In this document: one piece after another, positions 35,667 to 45,039 of the stretch
Layout: each line of letters opens with the position of its first letter
Position numbering within the stretch: position 1 is the first letter of the stretch
Origin: Treponema peruense
Lineage (GTDB): Bacteria; Spirochaetota; Spirochaetia; Treponematales; Treponemataceae
Length of the DNA stretch: 64,000 bases
NCBI RefSeq assembly: GCF_016117655.1
Contig: NZ_CP064936.1
Location: 2,480,001 to 2,544,000 of the forward strand
Reading direction: 5' to 3'
The notes under the pieces: generated by a model
What the model saw: the letters and a program-made list of their open reading frames with translations, nothing else
What the model was told of the DNA's origin: nothing
The model's database searches: none
Position numbers and translations under genes: made by a program

Positions 35667-37523
35667 ATGGATCAACCAACAATTTCAAGACCATCGCGTG
35701 CAGTTCCTGTACTTCATATGCTGCTCAATTTAATTTTGATTCCCTACGTCACTGTATACATACTGGCCGCAAAATTACTTACACCCGGTCAGCTGGGAGC
35801 AATTTTTATTCAGCCTGCAATTCTTTGCTTTCTGGCTTTTCACATTACAGTTTCAATCCTGACTTACAGAATTTTAACAAAGAAAATCATGACTTACGAC
35901 GGAACGCCCGAAAGTTGTGATTACATAAACAAACTTACCGTCGTTAACCACATACTGAACATGATTCTGCCTATTTCAGAAGGAATTGTACTTCCTATAA
36001 TCCTTCATATTGAATCCAAAAAAATAGGTGCAGAAACAATAGAAATTCTTCCTATGATATTCACATGTCTTGGAACAACATTTCTTCTGGTTCTGTTCAT
36101 CTACATTTTCTGGATTGAAAACTTTGAAAAATGGCTGCGTTTTCTTCCTTTGAAAAGACAGCACGTTTACTTTAACATAACGTCAAGAAACAGCCTCATA
36201 ATCTTCTTTTCTGCACTCGGAATAGGTCTTGTTTCGGTAGCACCGCTTTTGTTTACTGCAAACCACGGTATTCCCATTTATACCCTCGTCGTAAGAAAAA
36301 TACTTCCGCAGCTTTTGACCGGTATTTTCTACATGGTCCTGGACTCATACTTTATGATGCGCAATATTTCATGCAGACTCAATTTGGTAAACGCTCTTGG
36401 CGAAAAACTCGAAAACCGTGACTATACCAGCAAAAAACTTGATGTAGTAAGCCGCGACGAAATCGGAATACTCATGAACAGCATGAACGACCTTCTGTAT
36501 ACAACGCGCACAATTCTTTTACAGATTGGTAACGCAGCACAGTCTTCTGACAAGGCCGCAGATGAAACGACAGACGCTGTTTCTGAAATTTCTTCTTCTA
36601 CAAACGAAATTGTTGAACACATAAATGACGTTAAGAGGCGCATGATTGAACAGGCCAGCGGTGTAGAAAAGTCGGCATCTACAATAAAAGAAATTGTTCA
36701 GAATATAGAAAAACTCAACACCAGCATTGAACAGCAGTCCGCGGCTGTAGAAGAAAGTTCTGCGGCTGTAAGACAGATGGTCGCCAATATCGGCAGCGTA
36801 TCTGCAATTCTTGACAAAAACGCCGACTCAATGAACAAACTTGGCGACGCGTCAGAAGTAGGACAGCAGCGTGTTGAAACAGCCGTTAACATGGCAGAAA
36901 AAATCATCCAAGAATCAAGCGGACTTCTTGAAGCATCTACTGTTATCCAGAATATCGCCGACCAGACAAACCTTCTTGCCATGAATGCAGCCATTGAAGC
37001 GGCCCACGCAGGTGAAGCAGGAAAAGGATTTGCAGTTGTTGCAGACGAAATCAGAAAACTTGCCGAACAGAGTAATGTTCAGGGTAAAAAGATTACAGAA
37101 AGTCTCAATAGCCTTGAAGAAAGCATTAACCAGGTTGCAGAAAGTTCACGTGCACTTCAGAACCAGTTTGGCGTAATATTTGATCTTACAAAAACTGTAC
37201 GCCAGCAGGAAGAAGTTGTCATGAACGCCATGAAAGAACAGTCAGAAGGAAGTTCTCAGATTCTCGAAGCCATGAAAGACATTGACGATTCTACCATCAG
37301 TGTAAAGCAGGGTTCTTCAGAAATGATGACAGGAAGCCACCAGGTTTCAGAAGAGATGGACCTTCTTGGAAACTCAACGGCAGAAATAAACACGGCTATT
37401 TCAGAAATGGCAAACAGTACTGACAGCATCATCAATTCTGTAGAAAAAGGAAATCTTGCCGCCGAAAAGAACAAGAACAGCGCAAGACAAATGGCAGACA
37501 AAATAAGCCAGTTTACAGTCTGA
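35667..37523 (+). CDS. Methyl-accepting chemotaxis protein with multi-helix membrane sensor
   Basis: 618 residues from ATG 35667 (GGAG upstream). The N-terminal 245 residues form about six hydrophobic helices without a large periplasmic domain, then a HAMP-like stretch ([16 protein letters not shown]). The cytoplasmic signalling domain has the conserved tip [20 protein letters not shown] and [18 protein letters not shown], where CheA and CheW bind. Long Q/E/S heptads flank the tip as methylation regions. It probably senses a ligand or membrane state through the helices. Ends with its own terminator. Confidence 0.92.
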   Translation: MDQPTISRPSRAVPVLHMLLNLILIPYVTVYILAAKLLTPGQLGAIFIQPAILCFLAFHITVSILTYRILTKKIMTYDGTPESCDYINKLTVVNHILNMILPISEGIVLPIILHIESKKIGAETIEILPMIFTCLGTTFLLVLFIYIFWIENFEKWLRFLPLKRQHVYFNITSRNSLIIFFSALGIGLVSVAPLLFTANHGIPIYTLVVRKILPQLLTGIFYMVLDSYFMMRNISCRLNLVNALGEKLENRDYTSKKLDVVSRDEIGILMNSMNDLLYTTRTILLQIGNAAQSSDKAADETTDAVSEISSSTNEIVEHINDVKRRMIEQASGVEKSASTIKEIVQNIEKLNTSIEQQSAAVEESSAAVRQMVANIGSVSAILDKNADSMNKLGDASEVGQQRVETAVNMAEKIIQESSGLLEASTVIQNIADQTNLLAMNAAIEAAHAGEAGKGFAVVADEIRKLAEQSNVQGKKITESLNSLEESINQVAESSRALQNQFGVIFDLTKTVRQQEEVVMNAMKEQSEGSSQILEAMKDIDDSTISVKQGSSEMMTGSHQVSEEMDLLGNSTAEINTAISEMANSTDSIINSVEKGNLAAEKNKNSARQMADKISQFTV

Positions 37524-37550
37524 TAAAAGCAGCCCTGATTCAAAGCGGGA

Positions 37551-37591
37551 AAAGGAGACGTGTCATATTTTACGGCATGTCTCCTTTTTTT
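37551..37591 (+). terminator. Terminator of chemoreceptor gene
   Basis: Arms AGGAGACGTG and CATGTCTCCT with seven Ts after. Confidence 0.85.
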
Positions 37592-37615
37592 TACAAATAC
37601 TGAACTTTGGCGCAT

Positions 37616-37644
37616 TTGACACGTTCCAAGCAATTTCGTATATT
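37616..37644 (+). promoter_or_regulatory. Promoter of the DUF5312-like gene
   Basis: Consensus -35 TTGACA (37616-37621), 17-bp spacer, -10 TATATT (37639-37644). Predicted start near 37651 leaves a leader of about 53 bases. Confidence 0.75.
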
Positions 37645-37703
37645 TATAAAAGGAAGTAAAGTTCCCCTTAACAGCGAAAAAGCCACAATCTTCAGGTAGT
37701 TTT

Positions 37704-39230
37704 ATGAGTATTTTTTTTCAGAATCTATTGAATTCTCTTTTTGCAGGAAATGATCCAGAAGCCCTGAAAAAGCGTGCCCTGCGGAATATTTCAAAAAATC
37801 TTCTCAAAACAAAATACAGATTCTATAAACCCGGCACACACGAAGCCGATCCTTCATTGGCAAAATTTTTCTACGAAATATACAAAGTAATTTCACCGGC
37901 ACAGCTTATGTTCCAGTCAATTACCCCTGCTAAACTCAAATCTCTTGTCATAGGAATGTCACTTTCCGAAGAACAGAAACAGTTGATTGACGGCATAGAC
38001 GAAAATTTCATAAAAGAAAAAGCCGCAGCAGACGGTGTACAAAAAACTTCGCAGTTTGTAGAAGAATCTGTTTCAAAAATTTCAGACAGCTTTGACAGCA
38101 CGTTTGTTGCAAAAATCGACTCTCTTTATTCAAAGATACTCTGTCTGCGCAACTTCTGCCTGTATGACTTTTACTTTTTGCTTAAAAAATTTGACGGCAG
38201 AATTACAGAACACAACTTTCTGACGCAGCCAAGATTTACGCCCATAAACGGCTCTTATATTTCAGAAGACATAAAAGAGTTTATAGATATTGCCTGGTGC
38301 ATTCCGACAGACCAGGACTGGGACGATGTATTCAAACTGCTGCGACAGGCAAAAGGCATTGAGCCCATTACACTCGCAGTGTGGAAAAAAATACTGGTTC
38401 GAATACGCAACCTTAAGGAACGCAAAATCCTTGAAATGCTCGTACAGCTTGTAACAGAAGATCCTAACTACAGGGCCGAAGCAAAATCTTCAAACCAGGC
38501 TATTGCAGAAGACTACATTGCAAACATAAGAAATCAGGCAAAAAAAACTGTCTCTGAACTTAAGGCAGCACAGACTGCAGGAAAAGTAAGAAGTCTTTTA
38601 GACCAGGTCTTTGAAACCAGAAACATAGAAAAACTGAACTATTATACAGAAGTCAGAAGTTCAATTTTTGAAGCAAAATCGCTCGGCTCATTCAAATACA
38701 CCGAACCACTCGCTTACCTGCGCCAGTTTATTCTTGACTATGCAAAGAAATATATCCGTGAACTTTCGGACATTCTTCTTGTACGTGCAGCATGGTCAAA
38801 CCAGCAGATAGCAAAACCAATGAGCGACGCCTACAATTACCTTATGGAAGTTTCTACAAAAATTGCGGTTCTTGACTCGCGCATTTCGGAAACTTCGGAT
38901 TTGGGAAGTAAAATCAAAACCCTTATGCCAAGAGCCGAACGCGACAAAGAAGCCCGCAACATAATCGGCATGACAATTGACGACATAAATGATGAAGCCG
39001 CAAAAATAATTCTTAATTCAACAAGACATCTTGTTACTTATGACAAGAATTTAAAGATGCTTCTCGAGGATTCCGTAAAAAAGCATCCAGAGCTAATAAT
39101 GAACTGGAAGGAAATAAACCACTTTGCCGGCGAAAATCTTAAAAACATGGCAATTGAAGTTTATAAAAAGATTTATCTTTTCGTTTCACTGCTTCAGAAT
39201 TTTCCGGTAGAAATTGTCAGACAAGACTAG
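37704..39230 (+). CDS. Spirochete protein of DUF5312 type, unknown function
   Basis: 508 residues, cytoplasmic, mostly helical, without signal peptide or membrane segment. It starts MSIFFQNLLNSLFAGNDPEA and has YYTEVRSSIFEAKSLG near 313 and repeated charged helices towards the end. I recall this as the DUF5312 family that is confined to spirochetes, though that is memory, not a search. Not clearly in an operon with its neighbours apart from the thioesterase 31 bases downstream. No function can be assigned. Confidence 0.7.
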   Translation: MSIFFQNLLNSLFAGNDPEALKKRALRNISKNLLKTKYRFYKPGTHEADPSLAKFFYEIYKVISPAQLMFQSITPAKLKSLVIGMSLSEEQKQLIDGIDENFIKEKAAADGVQKTSQFVEESVSKISDSFDSTFVAKIDSLYSKILCLRNFCLYDFYFLLKKFDGRITEHNFLTQPRFTPINGSYISEDIKEFIDIAWCIPTDQDWDDVFKLLRQAKGIEPITLAVWKKILVRIRNLKERKILEMLVQLVTEDPNYRAEAKSSNQAIAEDYIANIRNQAKKTVSELKAAQTAGKVRSLLDQVFETRNIEKLNYYTEVRSSIFEAKSLGSFKYTEPLAYLRQFILDYAKKYIRELSDILLVRAAWSNQQIAKPMSDAYNYLMEVSTKIAVLDSRISETSDLGSKIKTLMPRAERDKEARNIIGMTIDDINDEAAKIILNSTRHLVTYDKNLKMLLEDSVKKHPELIMNWKEINHFAGENLKNMAIEVYKKIYLFVSLLQNFPVEIVRQD

Positions 39231-39261
39231 AATTTATAATTATAGGGGTTATAAGAAAAAA

Positions 39262-39660
39262 ATGATTTTTAAGACTGAATTAAAGGTGCGTTCTTATGAA
39301 TGTGACAGTTACAGCCACGTTAACAATGCCGTTTACCTGAATTATCTTGAAACAGCCCGCATGGACTTTTTGAACCAGATAGGGTTTCCGTACAATGACG
39401 TTGTGGCCGCACACTACTATCTCTACGTAACTCACATTGACATTTACTACAAAAGTTCGGCTTTCTTGAACGACAATCTTGTTATAGAAACAACGCCTAC
39501 AAAAATGGGTGCTGTAAAGGGAACAATCCACCAGATAATAAAAAAAACTGACGGAACCGTCTGCGCAGAAGCCGATGTCACATGGGCATCGGTAAAAGAA
39601 GGAATTCCTTCCAAACTGCCGCAAGAATTTCTTGTTCCGGGACTTTACCCCGAAGCGTAA
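39262..39660 (+). CDS. Acyl-CoA thioesterase, 4HBT (hotdog) family
   Basis: 132 residues from ATG 39262, chosen since it opens MIFKTELKVRSYECDSYSHVNN as hotdog thioesterases do. Upstream in-frame ATG 39214 overlaps the preceding gene and has no support. SHVNNAVYLNYLETARMDFL near 16-35 is the YbgC/FadM-type motif with the catalytic Asp in YECDSYSHVNN. Hydrolyses acyl-CoA thioesters; substrate unknown. A hairpin follows the stop. Confidence 0.85.
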   Translation: MIFKTELKVRSYECDSYSHVNNAVYLNYLETARMDFLNQIGFPYNDVVAAHYYLYVTHIDIYYKSSAFLNDNLVIETTPTKMGAVKGTIHQIIKKTDGTVCAEADVTWASVKEGIPSKLPQEFLVPGLYPEA

Positions 39661-39668
39661 TCAATAAG

Positions 39669-39700
39669 GCAACCTTGGTACAGTTTTTTTCTGAGGTTGC
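39669..39700. terminator. Hairpin between convergent genes
   Basis: Arms GCAACCT and AGGTTGC around an 18-base loop that contains seven Ts. Weak but correctly placed between the convergent thioesterase and the 99-residue protein gene. Confidence 0.5.
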
Positions 39701-39707
39701 AGCAATT

Positions 39708-40007
39708 CTATCTTAAAACTGAATCTACAAGAGCCTTAAGACTGGGATCTATTTTTACTGATGAAACCTCAAGATCTTTCTGTATTGTAAAAATTCCGTT
39801 GTTTTCTACAATTGCACTTTTTGACTTGAATAATTTTTTTACATTCATTTTTTCTGTTCCGGTTTTTGAATATTTTTTTTCTATTTTGGCAAGAAGCCCG
39901 TGTGCAGTATTTTGAGCAAGCTTTGTTTCCTCATTCATGGCACGGTTAAGCAAACCGCGTTTTTTACTTGAGTCAACGTTATTTTTGTCTGTCTCAATCA
40001 CCGCCAT
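39708..40007 (-). CDS. Small hypothetical protein (99 aa)
   Basis: Charged, Lys-rich, no signal or membrane segment; MAVIETDKNNVDSSKKRGLL at the start and DPSLKALVDSVLR at the end. Predicted mostly helical. No family recognised. It lies 50 bases downstream of the membrane sensor-like gene on the same strand and may be cotranscribed with it. Confidence 0.6.
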   Translation of the reverse strand: MAVIETDKNNVDSSKKRGLLNRAMNEETKLAQNTAHGLLAKIEKKYSKTGTEKMNVKKLFKSKSAIVENNGIFTIQKDLEVSSVKIDPSLKALVDSVLR

Positions 40008-40057
40008 ATTAGTTTCGTCATCCTGCCGCTTTTGGTTTAGTCTTTTTTTGTGGAATT

Positions 40058-41590
40058 CTAATTTTTTTCTTCGTCATCCAAATCAGAAAAATCCAGACCG
40101 CCTACAGAAAAATTATTTTCAGCACCTTCGTTTTTATTATCGACAGAGTTCCCTTCTTTGTTTAGCGGATAATCTTCGCGCTGAAACTCTTCCAGCGACA
40201 CAAGTTCAACTTCATTTTCTTCATCATCTGTTTCTTCGAGAGGTGCAAGCTCTTCCACGTCGTCTGCTTCTTCGAGAGGAGCAAGCTCTTCTACGTCGTC
40301 TGCTTCTTCGAGAGGGGCAAGTTCTTCTACTTCATCTGCTTCTTCGAGAGGAGCAAAATTTTCTGCATCAGCGGGGGCTTCATTTTTTACCGCAGTTTCT
40401 TCCTGCAAAGGCTTCATTGCGCCGGACAGTTGTGACCAAAGCGCCTCCAGAAGAACATCTGCACCGGCAGAATATTCTGCTCCTTTACGCCCCGGACTTC
40501 TGCACAAATAAGAATTAATCTCAAGCCGCCGGCGCAGAATTTTTTGTAAAAACTCACGCTTTTCTTTGTCAGAGGCGCATTCTGCATATTGTTTCAGAAC
40601 ATTGCGCCTGAACTTTTCTATTCTGCTTTTCAGAAGCGCCATTCTGTTTCTGCGCAGATTGAACAGCATAAACACAAAAAGAAAGAGTGTTACAAAAAGG
40701 CACAGAAGAAGCACCGCAGATTCCGCGCGTGAAAAAACAAACTCTTCTGCGCTGCAAATCCATCCCAAATGCAAAGTTCCCGATTGTGCAGTAACAAGAT
40801 AAAATTCACGTCCGTCATCCAAAGCCGCAATTTTTTCTTCACTATAGTCACCGCTCTTCCATTTTTCACAGGCCCGCGCTGCAACCAGCGCTGCATCACC
40901 GAACGGCACGTTAAGCAGAATTTCATTCTGATCAACAAGGACCGCTTTTGTTCCGGCGGCAACTGTTCCCTCACTCACCAAATGTGAAACAAAATCGTCT
41001 GCATAAACATAAAAAGCCATTGTTCCGCGCTCAAGACCGTAAGAATCAACAAACGCAAAGCAAAACACAAACTTATTCTGTTCAGCATAAAAAACGGGCG
41101 CATTTTCTGACCAGGAATATTTCTGGAGTTCGGCATAAGGTATTGCGTACTTTGAAGCGGCTGTATAATTTTTGTATGCAACAAGATTTTCTGTTTCGCG
41201 TACAACATCTTCTTTAAAAGTACTTTTGTGTATATGAAGGCCGCCATCTTCTACAAGCCTGAATCCTTCCAGGCCCGGAACAGAAGCGAACAGTCCGTTT
41301 TCAAGGGCATTTCTTTTTTGCAGAACATTACTTGAGGGAGAACGTTCAATATATGAACAAACGGCCTCTTCTTTCATAAAAGCCCTGAACTTTGCACTCA
41401 GGCCGGAAGAATAGTTTACAAAACTGTCAGAAACCCTTTCAAGTTTTTCAGTGATTGCAGATTCAACGCGAGGGCGAAAAAAATTCATCTCAAAGGACTT
41501 AAAACCGCCCTTTACTCCCGATACTACACATGCAGCAAAAACTGCGCCTGAAATCATAAGGCTACAGATAGTTTTTTGCAGAATTTTCAA
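40058..41590 (-). CDS. Membrane protein with extracellular sensor-like domain and acidic tandem-repeat tail
   Basis: 510 residues; the start codon is TTG at 41590 with GAGG eight bases upstream. Membrane segment at about 8-27, an exported domain of about 255 residues with a Cache-like look (GLEGFRLVEDGGLHIH, TKAVLVDQNEILLNVP), a second membrane segment at about 287-311 (LLLCLFVTLFLFVFMLF), then a cytoplasmic part. The tail (about 405-470) has four copies of the 12-residue unit APLEEADDVEEL. No catalytic output domain is seen, so it may work by protein binding through the acidic tail. Topology resembles a receptor. Confidence 0.6.
   Translation of the reverse strand: MKILQKTICSLMISGAVFAACVVSGVKGGFKSFEMNFFRPRVESAITEKLERVSDSFVNYSSGLSAKFRAFMKEEAVCSYIERSPSSNVLQKRNALENGLFASVPGLEGFRLVEDGGLHIHKSTFKEDVVRETENLVAYKNYTAASKYAIPYAELQKYSWSENAPVFYAEQNKFVFCFAFVDSYGLERGTMAFYVYADDFVSHLVSEGTVAAGTKAVLVDQNEILLNVPFGDAALVAARACEKWKSGDYSEEKIAALDDGREFYLVTAQSGTLHLGWICSAEEFVFSRAESAVLLLCLFVTLFLFVFMLFNLRRNRMALLKSRIEKFRRNVLKQYAECASDKEKREFLQKILRRRLEINSYLCRSPGRKGAEYSAGADVLLEALWSQLSGAMKPLQEETAVKNEAPADAENFAPLEEADEVEELAPLEEADDVEELAPLEEADDVEELAPLEETDDEENEVELVSLEEFQREDYPLNKEGNSVDNKNEGAENNFSVGGLDFSDLDDEEKN
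40232..40363 (-). repeat. 36-bp tandem repeat coding for APLEEADDVEEL units
   Basis: TTCTTCGAGAGG recurs at 40232, 40268, 40304 and 40340, exactly 36 bases apart. Units differ by a few bases. Length variation here would keep the frame. Confidence 0.85.
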
Positions 41591-41706
41591 AGTTCAACCT
41601 CAAAATTGAAATAATGGCTTTTCAGAGCCGCCATAAAAAAGAACCCCATTGGAATTTCGGCAGTTTTCAATGCATGCTGAACGGAATTCAGCAGAATTTT
41701 TGCTCT

Positions 41707-41735
41707 TCTACAAGCCGCTTACTTTGCATTATAAT
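41707..41735 (+). promoter_or_regulatory. Promoter of hflX, adjoining its start codon
   Basis: -35 TCTACA (41707-41712), 17-bp spacer, -10 TATAAT (41730-41735). The predicted start of transcription falls at about the ATG at 41742. Confidence 0.6.
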
Positions 41736-41741
41736 ATGAAT

Positions 41742-43037
41742 ATGTTTGAAATAAAAGAAGAAGCCGAAAAAAAACCAAGATGTCTCCTTATCGGAGCACC
41801 GCCCAAACAGAATGAACCGCCTGAACCAAAAGAACTTCAGGGACTTGTTCACACTTTGGGCATGGAAGTCGCAGACACGGTTGTTCTTAACAGAATTGAA
41901 CCTACTCCTTCATACGGAATCGGCACCGGAAAAACACATGAAATCGCTGACCGGGCAAAAGAAGTCCAGGCTGACTGCATTATATTCGACTGGGAACTTG
42001 ACCCTTCCAAACAGCGCAACTGGGAAAAACTTACAAGCATTCCTGTTTTTGATAGAAATGAAGTCATAATCCGCATCTTTGCACAGCGCGCCCGTACAAA
42101 AGAGGCTTCCCTTCAGGTCGAACTTGCACGACTTGTTTACTCAATGCCGCGTTTAAGCCACATGTACGGTGACCTTGCAAGACAAAGAGGCGGCTCTTAC
42201 GGTGCAAAAGGAAGCGGTGAAACACAGCAGGAACTTGACCGCCGCCAGATAGAAGAAAAAATCATACAGATAAAAAAAGAGCTCGAACAGGTCGCTACAA
42301 ACCGCGAAACACAGCGAAAACAGCGTGCAAGAACAGCCGCCGCCTCGTGCGCACTTGTAGGGTACACCAACGCAGGAAAATCCAGTCTTTTGAACGGGCT
42401 TACGGGCGCTGACGTTTTTGTAGAAGACAAGCTCTTTGCAACACTGGACCCTACGACAAGAAAACTGCCGCTTTCAGAAGCATCGTCGGCACTTATTACG
42501 GACACAGTCGGTTTTATTTCAAACCTGCCTCACACGCTCATAGACGCATTTAAGTCCACGCTCGAAGAAACATCGCTTTCAAACCTGCTGCTTCTTGTAA
42601 TTGACTCAAGCGATTCGGAATGCATGATGCAGTACGAACAGGTTATAAAGGTTCTTGAAGAAATAGGCGCAGACAAAATACCGCGGCTTATTGTGCTCAA
42701 TAAGTTTGACAAAATCTGCAGCGACCACGCAACAATTTCGGCACTTGACGCGGCTTTTCCGGGCGCTGTAAAAGTAAGTGCAAAAACACACGACGGCTTT
42801 GAAGAACTCATGGCACAGATAACGGAATGCCTTCTTGGAACCGTACGCGAATATTCAATTCCGCTCGAAAGGGCCGACGTAGTTGAACTTATCCGCAAAA
42901 ACGGAACAATCGAGTCAGAAGAATGGGGAGAATCTGCCGTAAAGCTGAATGCAAGAATTCCCGGAACAATAGACGAAAACGGAAAAGCCACAACCAGAAC
43001 GCTTTCTATAGCAATGCCCTGGAGTGTCCCATGCTGA
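41742..43037 (+). CDS. hflX: Ribosome-associated GTPase HflX
   Basis: 431 residues from ATG 41742 (ATG 41736 is two codons earlier; no Shine-Dalgarno at either). N-terminal HflX domain with GIGTGKTHEI near 70 and the Gly-rich RGGSYGAKGSGETQQELDRR near 150-169 followed by a coiled coil. G domain: GYTNAGKSSLLNGL (G1), DTVGFISNLPH (G3), VLNKFDK (G4). It splits or rescues stalled ribosomes. The 3' end overlaps the FliL-like gene by seven bases. Confidence 0.93.
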   Translation: MFEIKEEAEKKPRCLLIGAPPKQNEPPEPKELQGLVHTLGMEVADTVVLNRIEPTPSYGIGTGKTHEIADRAKEVQADCIIFDWELDPSKQRNWEKLTSIPVFDRNEVIIRIFAQRARTKEASLQVELARLVYSMPRLSHMYGDLARQRGGSYGAKGSGETQQELDRRQIEEKIIQIKKELEQVATNRETQRKQRARTAAASCALVGYTNAGKSSLLNGLTGADVFVEDKLFATLDPTTRKLPLSEASSALITDTVGFISNLPHTLIDAFKSTLEETSLSNLLLLVIDSSDSECMMQYEQVIKVLEEIGADKIPRLIVLNKFDKICSDHATISALDAAFPGAVKVSAKTHDGFEELMAQITECLLGTVREYSIPLERADVVELIRKNGTIESEEWGESAVKLNARIPGTIDENGKATTRTLSIAMPWSVPC

Positions 43038-43525
43038 ACAGAATTCTTGCCGCAACTGCCGCACTGCTCGCTGCAGTTCTAATTACAGTCACAGCCGTAA
43101 GATTCAGAACTTCGGCAGACAAAATCGGTCTTGACTACAGAAAAGCAGATCCACCGCCCGCAAAAGTTGTTGCCAGAAGTACACGCCAGAAAAGCGGTGC
43201 CGTAGACTCTTTTACAGAACTGGGACGGCTCCGTGCGTTAACAAAACCAAACCCTGACACAGGAGATGCAACGGTTGTAATTGTATCGCCGTGGTTTTCG
43301 TATCCTGCGGGAGACACTGTTCTGTTCGAAGAAATGTCGCAGAAAGACAGGCAGCTCAAGTCCCTGGTACTGGAATATTTTTCTTCAATGACAGAAGACG
43401 AACTCAGGCTTCACGGTGAAAACAAAATAAAGGATGACTTAAAAGCCGCAGTAAATTCAAACCTTGTGCTGGGAAAAATAACCGCCGTATACTTTGACGA
43501 ATACATTTTTATCGGCTCACTGTAA
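43031..43525 (+). CDS. FliL-like membrane-anchored protein
   Basis: 164 residues from ATG 43031, overlapping hflX by seven bases. One membrane anchor near residues 5-21, a basic/proline linker (PPPAKVVARS), then a domain ending LVLEYFSSMTEDELRLHG and GKITAVYFDEYIFIG, which has the shape of the FliL C-terminal domain. FliL helps the flagellar stator. Not in a flagellar operon here, so it may be a second FliL-like protein. Family call is moderate. Confidence 0.65.
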   Translation: MLNRILAATAALLAAVLITVTAVRFRTSADKIGLDYRKADPPPAKVVARSTRQKSGAVDSFTELGRLRALTKPNPDTGDATVVIVSPWFSYPAGDTVLFEEMSQKDRQLKSLVLEYFSSMTEDELRLHGENKIKDDLKAAVNSNLVLGKITAVYFDEYIFIGSL

Positions 43526-43589
43526 AAAAAATGCAACCTTTTGCAGCAGAAAGTGTCCTATTGTAGGACAACATTCACGGAGGAACAAA

Positions 43590-43949
43590 GTGGACTCTTC
43601 TTTTACACCGGCAGCACAAATTATTATCTCAATTATTCCCATAGTCGGAATAGCATTTGCCGCAACACTTATATTTTTTGCACTGCTTTGGAAACATTCA
43701 GAAAACAAAGCATCCATCCAGCGCGGAACATACAAACCGGCCCATTTTAACCTTAAAGTTTTTTCACTTCTTACCGGATTATGCCTCATTGGAGTCGGAA
43801 CGGTTCTCACTGTAATGTTCCTGATTCTTGAGCCTTTGTCCTGGAGTCTTCTCGGAGGACTTATTCCGCTTGTACTGGGACTTATGCTCATAATCTTCTA
43901 CAAAGCAAATCCCAAGTTTAAGCAAGAAACAGATGAGCAAAGAGACTGA
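43590..43949 (+). CDS. Small membrane protein, GTG start
   Basis: 119 residues from GTG 43590, which has GGAGG seven bases upstream; a longer ATG start at 43494 has no ribosome site. Three hydrophobic segments (about 11-31, 52-75, 80-100). The gene overlaps the ECF sigma gene by 17 bases, so it probably belongs to the sigma/anti-sigma unit. DUF6249-like membrane proteins occur next to ECF sigma genes, but I cannot confirm the family. Confidence 0.65.
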   Translation: MDSSFTPAAQIIISIIPIVGIAFAATLIFFALLWKHSENKASIQRGTYKPAHFNLKVFSLLTGLCLIGVGTVLTVMFLILEPLSWSLLGGLIPLVLGLMLIIFYKANPKFKQETDEQRD

Positions 43950-44496
43950 CGAAAAAGCCGCTCTCAAACGTGACAGAATTCTTGTAAAGGAAGCGGTCGC
44001 TGGCAAACCGGAAGCTTTTGCACAACTCATGTCGCTGTACCAGAACAGGGTACATGCTGTTGGCATGAGTTTTTTCCACAATCTTACAGATACAGAAGAT
44101 TTTGTTCAGGAAGTTTTTATAAAGGCTTTTACAAACCTTGCCTCATTCCGTGGGGAAAGCCGTTTTTCTACCTGGCTTACACGCATTGCATACACAACTG
44201 CAATAAACGCAAAAAACCGCGTTAAAGAATACGAAACACTTACCGACGAAGATTTTATAAAATCACCCTCGCTCACTCCCGAAGACGAACATATCAGGAG
44301 CGCAACAATAGATTCTATCCGCGAAGCAGTGCAAAACCTTCCTGAACGCTATGGAATCTGCCTGGATATGTACTTTTTTTACGACTTGAGTCACGAAGAA
44401 ATTGCGCGCATTACGGGATTCCCCATAAATACAATAAAATCACATATATTCCGTGCAAAAAAAATTCTTTGTAAAAAGCTCAGCGGCTTAAAATAA
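43933..44496 (+). CDS. ECF-type RNA polymerase sigma factor
   Basis: 187 residues. Region 2 is visible as DTEDFVQEVFIKAFTNLASF near 52-71 and STWLTRIAYTTAINAKNR near 78-95. Region 4 has YFFYDLSHEEIARITGFPIN near 140-160, then TIKSHIFRAKKIL for DNA binding. It redirects polymerase to a small regulon, probably under control of the membrane protein encoded next. Overlaps the upstream small membrane protein gene. Confidence 0.92.
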   Translation: MSKETDEKAALKRDRILVKEAVAGKPEAFAQLMSLYQNRVHAVGMSFFHNLTDTEDFVQEVFIKAFTNLASFRGESRFSTWLTRIAYTTAINAKNRVKEYETLTDEDFIKSPSLTPEDEHIRSATIDSIREAVQNLPERYGICLDMYFFYDLSHEEIARITGFPINTIKSHIFRAKKILCKKLSGLK

Positions 44497-44517
44497 GATG
44501 TTTTATAGGAGACAATT

Positions 44518-44979
44518 ATGAACAAGAAATGCGAATTCTACATGGACAGTTATCTTTCACTGGATAAAGGTGAACGTGTTCCGCTTAAACTTACAGCACA
44601 TCTTCTTTTTTGTCCGGAATGCCGCCGACAGATAAAAGCAATGTCACGTGCCCGAAAAATCACCACGCAGGCACTGGATATACCGGTTCCGCTTGAGTCA
44701 GACACAATAGCAAAAGTCCTTGAACAGATTATTCCCCAGGCTGAACCCAAAAACAACCGCGTTAAGCTTCCGCAGTGGATTATTACCGGAATTCTGCTTC
44801 TTGTCTGCATCGTTGCATTCGGCTTTATAGCGCAGTCTTCTTCAAACAAACTGATTATTTTCTACGCTTACATGTTCTTTGCAGCGGGAATTTCTGCTTA
44901 CTGCGCGCTTTTTGTAGGAACAAACCTAGACTTTTTTGTAAAAAAGATAAGCACCAAAAAACACGCCGGCCGTGCTTAA
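44518..44979 (+). CDS. Anti-sigma factor with zinc-finger (HxxxCxxC) domain
   Basis: 153 residues, 21 bases after the sigma gene with GGAG upstream. The N-terminal domain has AHLLFCPECRRQ (the H-x3-C-x2-C core) near 27-38 and two membrane segments near 84-104 and 115-138. It should bind and hold the ECF sigma factor at the membrane until a signal releases it. The signal is unknown. Confidence 0.85.
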   Translation: MNKKCEFYMDSYLSLDKGERVPLKLTAHLLFCPECRRQIKAMSRARKITTQALDIPVPLESDTIAKVLEQIIPQAEPKNNRVKLPQWIITGILLLVCIVAFGFIAQSSSNKLIIFYAYMFFAAGISAYCALFVGTNLDFFVKKISTKKHAGRA

Positions 44980-45039
44980 CGCAAGGAATTTTGTATAATT
45001 GAGGTGTGTTTTTGACAGAATTCTTCCGATATATAACAC

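Noticed and set aside
40232-40363. CRISPR-like array
   Set aside because: The regular 36-base spacing has no variable spacers and lies inside a coding frame as a protein repeat.
42923-43030. N-terminal extension of the FliL-like protein
   Set aside because: It overlaps hflX in another frame, is very basic and has no ribosome site; ATG 43031 gives a proper membrane anchor.
43494-43589. Longer start of the small membrane protein
   Set aside because: No ribosome site at the ATG; GTG 43590 has GGAGG at the right distance.
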